A stretch of DNA of 47,390 nucleotides from UBA822 sp036336795 (lineage in GTDB: Bacteria > Gemmatimonadota > Gemmatimonadetes > Longimicrobiales > Gaopeijiaceae): NCBI GenBank assembly GCA_036336795.1, contig JAYZFL010000019.1, forward strand, positions 1 through 47,390, written 5' to 3'. The number at the start of each line of letters is the position of its first letter. Position 1 is the first letter of the stretch. The notes below the pieces were generated by a model. That model worked only from the letters and a program-made list of their open reading frames with translations. It was not told where the DNA came from and did no database searches. Made by a program: the position numbers and the translations under genes. Below, one piece after another: positions 32,792 to 40,684 of this stretch.

Positions 32792-33448
32792 GTGCACGTG
32801 GTTCTGCTAGGGCCACCGGGGGTTGGCAAGGGTACCCAAGGGATTCTCTTGGCCGATGCGTTCGGGTGGGAGAGGATTGTGACCGGCGACCTTCTTCGTG
32901 CAGCGCGTGATGCAGGAACTGAGTTAGGGAGAGAGGCTCAACAATACATGGCGAGGGGGGAGCTCGTCCATGATCAGCTCATTATCGGGATAGTGCAGGA
33001 GAAATTAAAGGCACTCACACTTGGGACCAACGTTGTTTTTGACGGTTTCCCTCGAAACAGCTCACAGGCTTTGACATTCAGCATGATGCTGCAAACCGTT
33101 GGGTTAGCCATTGACCAGGTCGTGGTTCTCGAGGCTGACGACGACGTTCTCATCAAACGAATATCGGGCCGCCGATCGTGTCCATCATGCGGAGCCGTCT
33201 ACAACCAATCCCTCGCCTCCCCCATCCGAGAGGGTGTTTGTGATACAGATGGAGGCGCTCTATTTCGCAGGGCGGATGACGAGCCCAGTACGGTCAGGAA
33301 CCGTCTGGAGGTCTACCGGAGGGAGACCGAGCCGCTCATCGCCTACTATGAGAAAAGCCACGCGCTCGTGCACCACATCGCGGGTGGCCCATCAGTGGAG
33401 GTTGTTCAGACTGCTTTGCGTGACGCCTTGGGACTAAGCTTGTCGTGA
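32792..33448 (+). CDS. adk: Adenylate kinase, zinc-type LID
   Basis: 218 residues; catalyses ATP + AMP to 2 ADP. The P-loop is GPPGVGKGT (7-15) and the AMP-binding DGFPRN motif is at 84-89. It is the long form with a LID domain holding Cys130, Cys133, Cys150 and Asp153, a zinc site of the C-C-C-D type. The GTG start lies 25 bases after secY. Its last bases overlap the map start by four. Confidence 0.96.
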   Translation: MHVVLLGPPGVGKGTQGILLADAFGWERIVTGDLLRAARDAGTELGREAQQYMARGELVHDQLIIGIVQEKLKALTLGTNVVFDGFPRNSSQALTFSMMLQTVGLAIDQVVVLEADDDVLIKRISGRRSCPSCGAVYNQSLASPIREGVCDTDGGALFRRADDEPSTVRNRLEVYRRETEPLIAYYEKSHALVHHIAGGPSVEVVQTALRDALGLSLS

Positions 33449-34215
33449 TTCATCTAAAGACCACCGAGGAGATTGATCTAATTGCCCGTGGAGGGAAGAT
33501 TATTTCGGATCTTCTATCGGAGATTCCCTCGAGGATTCATCCGGGAGTGTCGACTCTGGCTCTAGACGCGTTTTCAGACGAGTTCATCCGGTCGCACCAG
33601 GGTGCCGTGCCAGCGTTCAAAGGTCTGTACGGTTTTTCTGGAAGCGTTTGCACGTCACTGAATGAGGAAGTTGTCCACGGTGTCCCCAACGCTAGCCGGA
33701 CCCTTGTAGAAGGCGACATCATTTCTATCGATGTAGGTGTCAAGCTGGGTGGTTGGTGTTCGGATTCCGCATGGACTTTCCCTGTTGGAGTGATCGACGA
33801 TGACAGCAGTCGGCTGATGGCAGTCACTGAGGAGTCTCTCGCTGCAGCAGTTGCTGCGGCATGTCCGGGAAACCATGTGGGCGACATTGGGGCCGCGGTC
33901 ATGGGACAGGTCTCCGGAACCGGCCTCAGCATCATCAAGGATTTGGTAGGACACGGTGTAGGCCGAAATGTACACGAGGAACCCCAGGTGCCCAATCTTG
34001 GAAAAGCAGGCCTGGGTCCTCGACTCCGCGAAGGTATGGTTTTGGCAATCGAACCAATGCTTTCATTTGGTGGCCCGGACATCAAAACGCAGGATGACCA
34101 CTGGACAGTCGTGACTCTGGACGGAACCCGCACAGCTCATTTTGAGCACACCATAGCCGTCACCTCTGGGGATCCCAGGATTCTAACAGCCACTCGGGTA
34201 GAGCTTCCGGCTTAA
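33445..34215 (+). CDS. map: Methionine aminopeptidase type I
   Basis: 256 residues from GTG 33445, which overlaps the adk stop. The pita-bread fold has the five metal ligands Asp96, Asp107, His170, Glu203 and Glu234, plus His78 and His177 for substrate. It removes the initiator Met from nascent proteins. In many genomes infA comes next; here the next 92 bases carry a hairpin and promoter-like sites and then rpmJ. Confidence 0.96.
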   Translation: MIHLKTTEEIDLIARGGKIISDLLSEIPSRIHPGVSTLALDAFSDEFIRSHQGAVPAFKGLYGFSGSVCTSLNEEVVHGVPNASRTLVEGDIISIDVGVKLGGWCSDSAWTFPVGVIDDDSSRLMAVTEESLAAAVAAACPGNHVGDIGAAVMGQVSGTGLSIIKDLVGHGVGRNVHEEPQVPNLGKAGLGPRLREGMVLAIEPMLSFGGPDIKTQDDHWTVVTLDGTRTAHFEHTIAVTSGDPRILTATRVELPA

Positions 34216-34221
34216 TGAGAG

Positions 34222-34264
34222 AGAGCCACCCCTGTGATGCCTTGTAGGGAAAAGGCTCTTTTAC
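34222..34264 (+). terminator. Possible terminator between map and rpmJ
   Basis: AGAGCC (34222-34227) pairs with GGCTCT (34254-34259), with an inner CCCT/AGGG pairing. TTTTAC begins at 34259. It occupies the place where infA normally is. The long loop lowers confidence. Confidence 0.4.
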
Positions 34265-34270
34265 TATCAT
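34242..34270 (+). promoter_or_regulatory. Possible promoter ahead of rpmJ
   Basis: TTGTAG (34242-34247) and TATCAT (34265-34270, five of six consensus bases) are spaced by 17 bases. The -35 match is poor. If real it would let rpmJ-rpsM-rpsK-rpsD-rpoA-rplQ be made apart from secY-adk-map. Confidence 0.35.
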
Positions 34271-34307
34271 TACAAGCTGTGCTAGAAACGTAGAGAAGGC
34301 AGGAGAG

Positions 34308-34424
34308 ATGAAGGTTCGGAGTAGTGTCAAGCCTATCTGTGAGCACTGCAAGGTCGTCCGGCGGCGAGGAGTCGTTCGGATTATCTGCAGTCGCAATCCC
34401 AAACATAAGCAACGCCAGGGATAG
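34308..34424 (+). CDS. rpmJ: 50S ribosomal protein L36 (zinc form)
   Basis: 38 residues, the normal size. Cys11, Cys14, Cys27 and His33 form the zinc site of the C+ form. The start MKVRSSVKPICEHCK and end KHKQRQG are diagnostic. AGGAGAG lies directly before the ATG. It precedes rpsM as in most bacteria, but without infA upstream. Confidence 0.95.
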   Translation: MKVRSSVKPICEHCKVVRRRGVVRIICSRNPKHKQRQG

Positions 34425-34480
34425 GCTCGAAACTCTCCTTCAGTACAGCAGATTCTAAGTATAGTTGAGAAAAAGGGCGT

Positions 34481-34861
34481 ATGGCACGTATCGCAGGTGT
34501 TGATCTTCCCAACGAAAAACGGATTGAGATTGCGTTGACCTACATCTTTGGTATCGGAGCGTCCAGATCCAAAGTCATCCTTAGCCAAACCGGTGTGGAT
34601 CCAAATCGAAGAGCATCCGACCTGACGGACGATGATGTGAACCAGCTCCGTCAAGCGATTGAAGAGAACTACAAGGTCGAAGGTACCCTTCGAACGGAAG
34701 TGTCCATGAATATCAAGCGTCTAATGGACATTGGTTGCTACCGTGGCCTTAGGCACCGTCGAGGACTACCAGTACGGGGGCAGAGGACGCATACAAATGC
34801 TCGTACCCATAAAGGGCGCAGACGGGCGATCGCTGGCAAGAAGGTGGCGCCAAAGAAATAG
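34481..34861 (+). CDS. rpsM: 30S ribosomal protein S13
   Basis: 126 residues. The start MARIAGVDLPNEKRIEIALTYIFGIG, the GCYRGLRHRRGLPVRGQRTHTNARTHKG signature (about 87-114) and the basic tail are typical. S13 links the 30S head to the large subunit and tRNA. First of the rpsM-rpsK-rpsD-rpoA-rplQ alpha block. Confidence 0.97.
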   Translation: MARIAGVDLPNEKRIEIALTYIFGIGASRSKVILSQTGVDPNRRASDLTDDDVNQLRQAIEENYKVEGTLRTEVSMNIKRLMDIGCYRGLRHRRGLPVRGQRTHTNARTHKGRRRAIAGKKVAPKK

Positions 34862-34942
34862 GGCGATGATGACGAGTGTGATCATCGGATTGGAGATAAT
34901 TCAATGCTAAAGTGGCTCCAACATCGAAAGAGGCGGTAACGA

Positions 34943-35350
34943 GTGGCTGAAGTAACAACAGCTGAAGTAACAACAACAGCGCGGAAGCGAACTAAGAAAG
35001 TCGTTGAAGCGGACGGTGTAGCGCACATCAAAGCGACATTTAATAACACTCTCATCACGATCACTGACAGTGCTGGAAATACCATTGTCTGGGGTAGTGC
35101 TGGTAAGGCTGGCTTCAAGGGCTCGAAGAAATCGACGCCCTTCGCCGCCACTGTGGCAGGTGAACAGTGTGGTAGAGAAGCGGTGGCCATGGGAGTGAAG
35201 CGTGTGGACGTGAGGGTTCAGGGGCCAGGCTCGGGACGCGAATCTGCCATTTCAGCTCTTGCTGCAGCCGGAATCCAGATCAAGTCGATCCAGGACGTGA
35301 CGCCACTTCCTCACAATGGTTGCCGCCCACCCAAGAAGCGTCGGGTTTAG
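34943..35350 (+). CDS. rpsK: 30S ribosomal protein S11
   Basis: 135 residues from GTG 34943, after AGAGGCGG. The core (HIKATFNNTLITITD onwards) and the GPGSGRESAI motif (about 94-103) with the conserved end HNGCRPPKKRRV are typical. The first 15 or so residues, Val/Thr/Ala-rich, come from a perfect 15-base tandem repeat (34946-34975), in a region that varies among bacteria. Confidence 0.96.
   Translation: MAEVTTAEVTTTARKRTKKVVEADGVAHIKATFNNTLITITDSAGNTIVWGSAGKAGFKGSKKSTPFAATVAGEQCGREAVAMGVKRVDVRVQGPGSGRESAISALAAAGIQIKSIQDVTPLPHNGCRPPKKRRV
34946..34975 (+). repeat. Fifteen-base tandem repeat in rpsK
   Basis: GCTGAAGTAACAACA occurs twice in a row (34946-34960 and 34961-34975), encoding Ala-Glu-Val-Thr-Thr twice at the S11 N-terminus. 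It is perfect and in frame. Confidence 0.9.
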
Positions 35351-35357
35351 CGAGAGC

Positions 35358-35993
35358 ATGGCACGACACACGGGACCAGTCTGCAGGCTTTGTCGGCGCG
35401 AGGGGCAAAAGCTGTTCTTGAAGGGACAGAAGTGTTACACGGAGAAGTGTGGCATCGAGCGCCGAGGATATCCGCCCGGTCAACACGGCCCCCAGCACGC
35501 TCGTCGACGCAAGCGGTCTGATTACGCCGTGCAGCTCAGGGAGAAGCAGAAGGTGAAGAGGATCTACGGGCTCCACGAAAAGCAATTCAGGATTCTCTTC
35601 GAACGTGCTTCTGCCCGGGACGGGATCACGGGCGAGAACATGCTTGTCGCCCTTGAGAGCCGATTGGATAACGTGGTCTTCCGGATGGGTTTTTCTCCCA
35701 GCCGTAATGCGGCTCGGCAAATCGTTCGGCATCGACACGTCGAAGTCAGTGGAGAGATTGTGAATGTGCCGTCTTTTCAAGTGTCTCCAGGGGACGAAGT
35801 GGCGATTCGACCCAAGTCGAAACAGCTCGCTTCTATACAGGGAAGTCTTGAGGCACGCACTCGCCCACCGTTGGTGGACTGGCTCGCACTAGATGAAAAG
35901 AATCGGATCGGTCGTATGACTCGCTGTCCCACCCGCCAAGATATTCCGCTGGCGGTTAACGAGCAGCTCATCGTGGAGCTTTACTCGAAATAG
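35358..35993 (+). CDS. rpsD: 30S ribosomal protein S4 (zinc form)
   Basis: 211 residues from ATG 35358; the in-frame codon at 35316 lies inside rpsK and is rejected. Cys9, Cys12, Cys26 and Cys31 form an N-terminal zinc site, the C+ type. The S4 RNA-binding domain (about residues 98-160, with ESRLDNVVFRMGFSPSRNAARQIVRH) is intact. S4 starts small-subunit assembly and in many bacteria represses this operon. Confidence 0.96.
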   Translation: MARHTGPVCRLCRREGQKLFLKGQKCYTEKCGIERRGYPPGQHGPQHARRRKRSDYAVQLREKQKVKRIYGLHEKQFRILFERASARDGITGENMLVALESRLDNVVFRMGFSPSRNAARQIVRHRHVEVSGEIVNVPSFQVSPGDEVAIRPKSKQLASIQGSLEARTRPPLVDWLALDEKNRIGRMTRCPTRQDIPLAVNEQLIVELYSK

Positions 35994-36008
35994 GCCCTAC
36001 TCGAAGTT

Positions 36009-37067
36009 ATGGAGGATTCTGTGGAGATCGATGTGACCGGGCTCGTATTACCCGAGCGAATCGAGGTAGCCAAGGCTTCTGAGGATGGAAGCTCGGCCGA
36101 GTTCGTTGTCGAGCCTCTTGAACGCGGTTTTGGCCACACACTTGGTAACTCAGTTCGCCGGGCGCTCCTTTCCTCTCTTCGAGGGGCAGCTGTGTGGGGG
36201 TTTCGGGTAGATGGTGTGGTGCATGAGCACCAAACCATTCAGGGGGTCGTAGAGGACGTTCACCAGGTAATCCAAAACCTGAAGTCACTTGTCGTTACTC
36301 TGGACGACGATGTTGACGAAGCGACTCTAGAGATTCGAGTGAATACTATCGGTGCGGTGACCGCAGGTGACGTCACCCCTGTGTCAGGTGTCACAATTCA
36401 CGATCCTGGCCACCACCTGATGACGATTGAGGGCAAGCGCAAACTCAACATCGAGCTTTACGTCAACAAGGGCAGAGGTTTCGTACTGGCAGATCAGCAT
36501 GAGCTTCCCGAGGGTGCTACTGTGGATCTCGTTCGTATTGATGCGATCTACAACCCAGTTCGACGCGCAAACTTCTCTGTCGAAGAAACCCGGGTAGGTC
36601 AACGTACGGACTTTGACCGCTTGACTCTGTTGGTTGAGACAGATGGATCTGTCGATGCCGAATCAGCTGTTCAGTATGCGGCCGCTTTGGTTCGCCAGCA
36701 CCTCGAATTCATGCTCTACTTCGGGGAGGGAGGGGTACCGCAGGTCACACCTCCCGGTGTGGTTGTTGTTTCACAGGTGCTCAAGGACCTATGCAACCGA
36801 CCGATCGAAGAGGTGGCTGAGTTAAGCAGGCGATCCCGAAATTCCCTGCAGAAGGAGCATATCGAGACGCTTGGAGATCTGGTACAACGTTCTGAAGATG
36901 ACATGTTGAGAATTGAGAACTTCGGTAAGAAGTCGCTGACTGAAATCTCAGTTTTTCTCAATGAGAATGATCTCCGGTTCGGGATGGAATTCGAAGAGGG
37001 TGAAGACGGCCAGCTTTTTCTAGTTGAGGAAGAGGTTGTGGAGTCTGCCGAGGCGAGTGAGGAGTAG
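36009..37067 (+). CDS. rpoA: DNA-directed RNA polymerase alpha subunit
   Basis: 352 residues. The N-terminal dimerisation domain carries GFGHTLGNSVRRALLSSL (about 39-56). The C-terminal domain that binds UP elements and activators (about 260-325) contains the LSRRSRNSLQKEHIETLGDLV segment. The final 25 or so residues form an acidic Glu-rich tail beyond the usual end. It lies between rpsD and rplQ, its standard position. Confidence 0.97.
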   Translation: MEDSVEIDVTGLVLPERIEVAKASEDGSSAEFVVEPLERGFGHTLGNSVRRALLSSLRGAAVWGFRVDGVVHEHQTIQGVVEDVHQVIQNLKSLVVTLDDDVDEATLEIRVNTIGAVTAGDVTPVSGVTIHDPGHHLMTIEGKRKLNIELYVNKGRGFVLADQHELPEGATVDLVRIDAIYNPVRRANFSVEETRVGQRTDFDRLTLLVETDGSVDAESAVQYAAALVRQHLEFMLYFGEGGVPQVTPPGVVVVSQVLKDLCNRPIEEVAELSRRSRNSLQKEHIETLGDLVQRSEDDMLRIENFGKKSLTEISVFLNENDLRFGMEFEEGEDGQLFLVEEEVVESAEASEE

Positions 37068-37075
37068 GGCGCACG

Positions 37076-37429
37076 ATGAGGCATCGAGTCAAGGGACGTG
37101 GTCTGTCACGCACACCGAGCCACCGGAAGGCGACGCTCCGAAATATGGCGACATCCCTCATCCGCCATGAACGGATTGAAACGACTACTGCTAAAGCCAA
37201 GGAACTCCGGCCCTTCGTCGAAAGACTAATCACACTGGGTAAGCGGGGAGATTTGCATTCCCGGCGCCTTGCGGGACGGTCGATTTCTGATCGGGAGATC
37301 CTCGGCAAGCTGTTCGACGATGTCGGTCCGCGCTTCAACGAACGGCCGGGAGGATACACGCGCATTCTAAAGCTTGGTAGTCGGCGCGGAGATGCCGCTG
37401 AGATGGCGCTGATCGAGCTCGTCGATTAG
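37076..37429 (+). CDS. rplQ: 50S ribosomal protein L17
   Basis: 117 residues. The start MRHRVKGRGLSRTPSHRKATLRNMATSLI and the RFNERPGGYTRILKLGSRRGDAAEMALIELV end are the L17 signature. It begins eight bases after rpoA. In most genomes it is the last gene of the alpha block; here the same strand continues with a small membrane protein and rpmB. Confidence 0.97.
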   Translation: MRHRVKGRGLSRTPSHRKATLRNMATSLIRHERIETTTAKAKELRPFVERLITLGKRGDLHSRRLAGRSISDREILGKLFDDVGPRFNERPGGYTRILKLGSRRGDAAEMALIELVD

Positions 37430-37486
37430 ACTGCCCCCATCTCGGATATTTCAGACACTTCGAAATTATTGGGGGTACGGTAACAG

Positions 37487-38032
37487 ATGGCATCGTTCGG
37501 GTCTCGGAGAGGAGTAGCTGGCGGGTTAGCTTTACCACTGATGGTCTTCGCCTTCATCCTTGTGGGCGGCTTCTTGGCTTGGCTGAATCAGCAAGCGCGG
37601 TCCCAGCAAGTTGAAGTGGTCGAAGAGGTTGTAGAGGAAAACGGTCTTGCTGACGCGACGGTGGTTGCTACTGCGGTCTTCGGTGCGAATCCGATGGCGC
37701 AGAGTGGTGAACTTATTAGGGTTAACAGCCTATTGGTACAAAGCTTGGTTGGATCTCAGGCGTTCTTCGTTGAAATGGAGGGGCAGTCGGGGCCCTATCT
37801 CGTCAAGCTCGGGCCGGCGGTTGTGGCCGACAGTGTGGTCGTACCGAACGGTTCCACAATAGCGGTTATTGGATTCGTTCAGCAGATGACTGACAGTGTC
37901 GCAGACGATTGGGTGGCCAGTGGTGGTATTGCAGAGGGGGACAGAATCTTGGCAATTTTCGCTGACTCGTTCTTGGAGGCTTCGGACATCGTCGTCGCTG
38001 GGGGTGAATCAGGGGCTGAGCCTCAGGGGTAG
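37487..38032 (+). CDS. Single-span membrane protein of unknown function
   Basis: 181 residues, family not recognised. The start ATG follows GGGGGTACGG. The N-terminus is basic (SRRG), then one transmembrane helix (about 14-33) and a short Val/Glu-rich stretch (41-52) that may form a coiled coil. The remaining 125 residues are soluble, rich in beta-branched residues and Gly, and look like a small beta domain on the outer face. They lack Cys. It sits 57 bases after rplQ and nine bases before rpmB, so it is probably made with ribosomal proteins. A signal-anchor protein with an OB-like domain is one guess only. Confidence 0.75.
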   Translation: MASFGSRRGVAGGLALPLMVFAFILVGGFLAWLNQQARSQQVEVVEEVVEENGLADATVVATAVFGANPMAQSGELIRVNSLLVQSLVGSQAFFVEMEGQSGPYLVKLGPAVVADSVVVPNGSTIAVIGFVQQMTDSVADDWVASGGIAEGDRILAIFADSFLEASDIVVAGGESGAEPQG

Positions 38033-38041
38033 GGTATCGTA

Positions 38042-38251
38042 ATGGCTCGAGTATGTTTTGTATGCGGCAAAGGTCCCCAAACAGGGAACAACGTCAGCCA
38101 CGCTCACAATAAAACAAAGCGGCGGTGGCTCCCTAACCTTCAGATAGCAAAGATTGTAACGCGTGACGGAGTCAGACGGCGGGTGAGAGTTTGCACCACC
38201 TGCATAAAGAGCGGTAGGATTACTAAGGCTCCGCCAGTGAGTACTGTCTAG
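38042..38251 (+). CDS. rpmB: 50S ribosomal protein L28 (zinc form)
   Basis: 69 residues. Cys5, Cys8, Cys51 and Cys54 form a zinc site of the C+ type. The GNNVSHAHNKTKRRWLPNLQ segment (15-34) is the L28 signature. It follows the unknown membrane protein by nine bases and is followed by a strong hairpin. Confidence 0.95.
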   Translation: MARVCFVCGKGPQTGNNVSHAHNKTKRRWLPNLQIAKIVTRDGVRRRVRVCTTCIKSGRITKAPPVSTV

Positions 38252-38283
38252 GCTTAGTTACTATCGCAGGTTCTGGCCACCTG

Positions 38284-38318
38284 AGATGCTCTCTGGGAAG
38301 CGATCCCGGGGAGCATCT
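38284..38318. terminator. Strong 15-pair hairpin after rpmB
   Basis: AGATGCTCTCTGGGA (38284-38298) pairs with TCCCGGGGAGCATCT (38304-38318) with two G-T pairs and an AGCGA loop. No T-run follows. It probably ends or protects the 3' end of the ribosomal transcript, before hemD. Confidence 0.55.
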
Positions 38319-38344
38319 TGGAGTATGGGGGCCTATATTTTGTA

Positions 38345-39151
38345 ATGGGCACGATTGAAGTCGTGGACGGGTTGATCAAAACTGTCCCTCTAGCCGACCG
38401 AAGCATAGTCGTTACGAGAGCGGAGGCACAGGCTACCGAGCTCGTTGAAGCCTTGGAAGATCTTGGAGCTGAGGTCCTGCGTCTTCCCACGATCAGGACT
38501 GTTCCCCCTCTGGATACTGAATCCCTCGAGCGAGCAGTTCGATCGGCCTCGGGCTACGACTGGGTTGTTTTTACCTCTGCCAACGGTGTGGAGTTTTTCT
38601 CCCGTACCGCGGATGAGATCGAACTTGGTGCTGTCCGTGCCCTCGAAGGATCACGTGTCTGTTGCATCGGTCCCGCGACAGCCCAGGTGCTCGAAGGAGT
38701 TGGTGTGAACGTGGATCTTTCCCCAGATGTCCATTATGCGGAAGCCCTGTTAGAGAGCCTTTCGAGCGAAGGACCACTCCCGGGACGGCGTTTCTTGATT
38801 CCCACGGCGGCGAAAACTCAACCCATTCTCCCGGAAGGGTTGAGGGCTTTGGGTGCCACCGTAGATATCGTTGTGGCGTATCAGACAATTCTCGTGAAGG
38901 GCGCAGATCCCGCTCTTCTCGAGCGGATTAGAAGTGGCGTGGATCTTATTACCTTCACTTCACCCTCGACTGTGCAAGGCTTCCATGCGCTCTTGGGTGG
39001 GAAGCATCCGGGAAGAGCAGCGGTGATTGGACCTGTGACGGCTGTGATGGCTCGGGACCTAGGCTATCCAGTTACCGTCGAAGCGTGCCCGTTTACGGTT
39101 CCGGGATTGGTTGATTCGATAGTGGAGTATTTCCAAGGAGGTTCTGCGTGA
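38345..39151 (+). CDS. hemD: Uroporphyrinogen-III synthase
   Basis: 268 residues from ATG 38345. It closes and inverts ring D of hydroxymethylbilane in haem synthesis. Two alternating Rossmann-like domains are seen: the IVVTRAEAQATELVEALEDLGAEVLRLP start, DWVVFTSANGVEFF (about 69-82), and in the second half ITFTSPSTVQGF (about 202-213) with IGPVTAVMARDLGY. HemD sequences diverge widely but this pattern is clear. The ribosome binding site is poor; an upstream TTG at 38318 would fall inside a hairpin. No other haem gene is adjacent. Confidence 0.88.
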   Translation: MGTIEVVDGLIKTVPLADRSIVVTRAEAQATELVEALEDLGAEVLRLPTIRTVPPLDTESLERAVRSASGYDWVVFTSANGVEFFSRTADEIELGAVRALEGSRVCCIGPATAQVLEGVGVNVDLSPDVHYAEALLESLSSEGPLPGRRFLIPTAAKTQPILPEGLRALGATVDIVVAYQTILVKGADPALLERIRSGVDLITFTSPSTVQGFHALLGGKHPGRAAVIGPVTAVMARDLGYPVTVEACPFTVPGLVDSIVEYFQGGSA

Positions 39152-39354
39152 ACAACCAACTCGAGGGCGTAAACGAGGATCTCGGAGTATCCCATGGACT
39201 GGGAATGTGACGTGAAATTGTTAGGATTCCATCCGGTTATGGGGGCAAGGATCATTGGATATGCGGTTCTCACGGATCCTATCGTGCCAACGGTTAAGCA
39301 GATTCCCGTCTTTCCCTCAAGGCCTTCCGTGACTCGTACTTCACTGGACCCATA
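39152..39354. other. Gap between hemD and the polysaccharide genes
   Basis: 203 bases with no gene, strong hairpin or clear promoter. The upstream border of the polysaccharide cluster lies here, so a promoter is expected but I cannot point to one. Confidence 0.35.
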
Positions 39355-40683
39355 ATGAAATCCCTCTTATTCCGTCTACACTCCGGAGACTTTACGGTTG
39401 GAGTCGTTGGACTCGGCTATGTGGGTTTGCCTCTGTCTGTCGAGATTGCTCGGTCAGGGTTACGAGTCATCGGTTTCGACGTCGACACGGGGGTGGTGGA
39501 GGGTGTCAACGCGAGAAAGAGTCATGTTGAGGATGTGAGCGCTGAAGAGCTAGGCGCCGCCGTGGCTACTGGACGCTTTGAAGCCACGACCGACATGGCC
39601 CGGCTTACCGAATGTGATGCCATCTCAATCTCTGTGCCGACTCCGCTTTCCAAAACCCGAGACCCTGACGTTTCCAACATAATCGCGGCGTCTGAGTCTA
39701 TCGCGGCTACTCTGCGGCCCGGGCAACTCATTGTTCTTGAATCTACGACATATCCCGAGATGACACGTAAGGTGCTCCTGCCCGTTTTGGAGCGTACAGG
39801 TCTTGAGGTGGGCAAAGACTTTTTCCTATGCTTTTCCCCAGAACGGGTTGACCCGGGGAATGAAGTGTGGAAAACGAAGAATACGCCTAAGGTCATCGGA
39901 GGTGTCACGTCGGCTTGCCGGGAGGTGGGAGTTGCAGTCTACGATTGCTTCATCGACACCATGATTCCGGTGTCGTCCACGGAAGTGGCTGAGATGGTTA
40001 AGATCTTGGAAAACACCTTCAGAGCTGTAAATATCGCGATGGTCAATGAGGTAGCACTCATAGCGGACCGGCTAGACGTGGATGTATGGGAGGTGATCGA
40101 GGCAGCTGCCACGAAGCCTTTTGGCTTCATGAAGTTCACACCCGGTCCGGGATTTGGAGGGCACTGTATCCCGGTTGACCCGCAATATTTAGCGTGGAAA
40201 ATGCGGACGCTGGACTACCGTACACGTTTCATCGAATTAGCTTCCGAGATCAACTCAGAGATGCCCCATTTCGTGGTGGAGAAAGTACGGACGGCCCTGA
40301 GCTCAAGTGGGAGATCCTTGGACGGTGCTCGCATCCTGATTCTCGGGGTGGCTTACAAGCGAGACGTGAACGATGTACGTGAATCCCCGGCTCTGGAGAT
40401 CATGGGGCTTCTTGCCGACGACGGTGCCAAAGTAGAATATCACGACCCGCTGGTTCCCGAGATCGCCGAAGAGGGGAACCGAATGTCCTCTGTGCCGCTC
40501 ACTGAGCGAGCACTTATAGACTCTGATGCTGTCGTGATAGTCACCGATCACTCGGAAGTTGACTACGAGCAAATACTCAAGTTGGCGGAGGTCGTTGTGG
40601 ACGCGAGACACGTCACCGTTCCACTTCTGAATGCGGCAGGTAAGCGAGCGGGAACATGGATAGTGAAGGGCGGACTTTCCTAG
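39355..40683 (+). CDS. UDP-N-acetylglucosamine/mannosamine-type 6-dehydrogenase
   Basis: 442 residues. NAD-binding GxGxxG (Gly19, Gly21, Gly24), central domain and the active-site Cys271 in GFGGHCIPVDP mark the UDP-glucose/GDP-mannose dehydrogenase family. The FSPERVDPGN segment and the overall pattern resemble the WbpA/WecC branch, which oxidises an N-acetylhexosamine nucleotide to a uronic acid. Which sugar is used cannot be told. First gene of the polysaccharide cluster; its stop is one base before the rfbD start. Confidence 0.87.
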   Translation: MKSLLFRLHSGDFTVGVVGLGYVGLPLSVEIARSGLRVIGFDVDTGVVEGVNARKSHVEDVSAEELGAAVATGRFEATTDMARLTECDAISISVPTPLSKTRDPDVSNIIAASESIAATLRPGQLIVLESTTYPEMTRKVLLPVLERTGLEVGKDFFLCFSPERVDPGNEVWKTKNTPKVIGGVTSACREVGVAVYDCFIDTMIPVSSTEVAEMVKILENTFRAVNIAMVNEVALIADRLDVDVWEVIEAAATKPFGFMKFTPGPGFGGHCIPVDPQYLAWKMRTLDYRTRFIELASEINSEMPHFVVEKVRTALSSSGRSLDGARILILGVAYKRDVNDVRESPALEIMGLLADDGAKVEYHDPLVPEIAEEGNRMSSVPLTERALIDSDAVVIVTDHSEVDYEQILKLAEVVVDARHVTVPLLNAAGKRAGTWIVKGGLS

Positions 40684-40684
40684 C

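Noticed and set aside
39064..39273. Small minus-strand frame across the hemD end
   Set aside because: No ribosome site, no recognisable product; it partly overlaps hemD.
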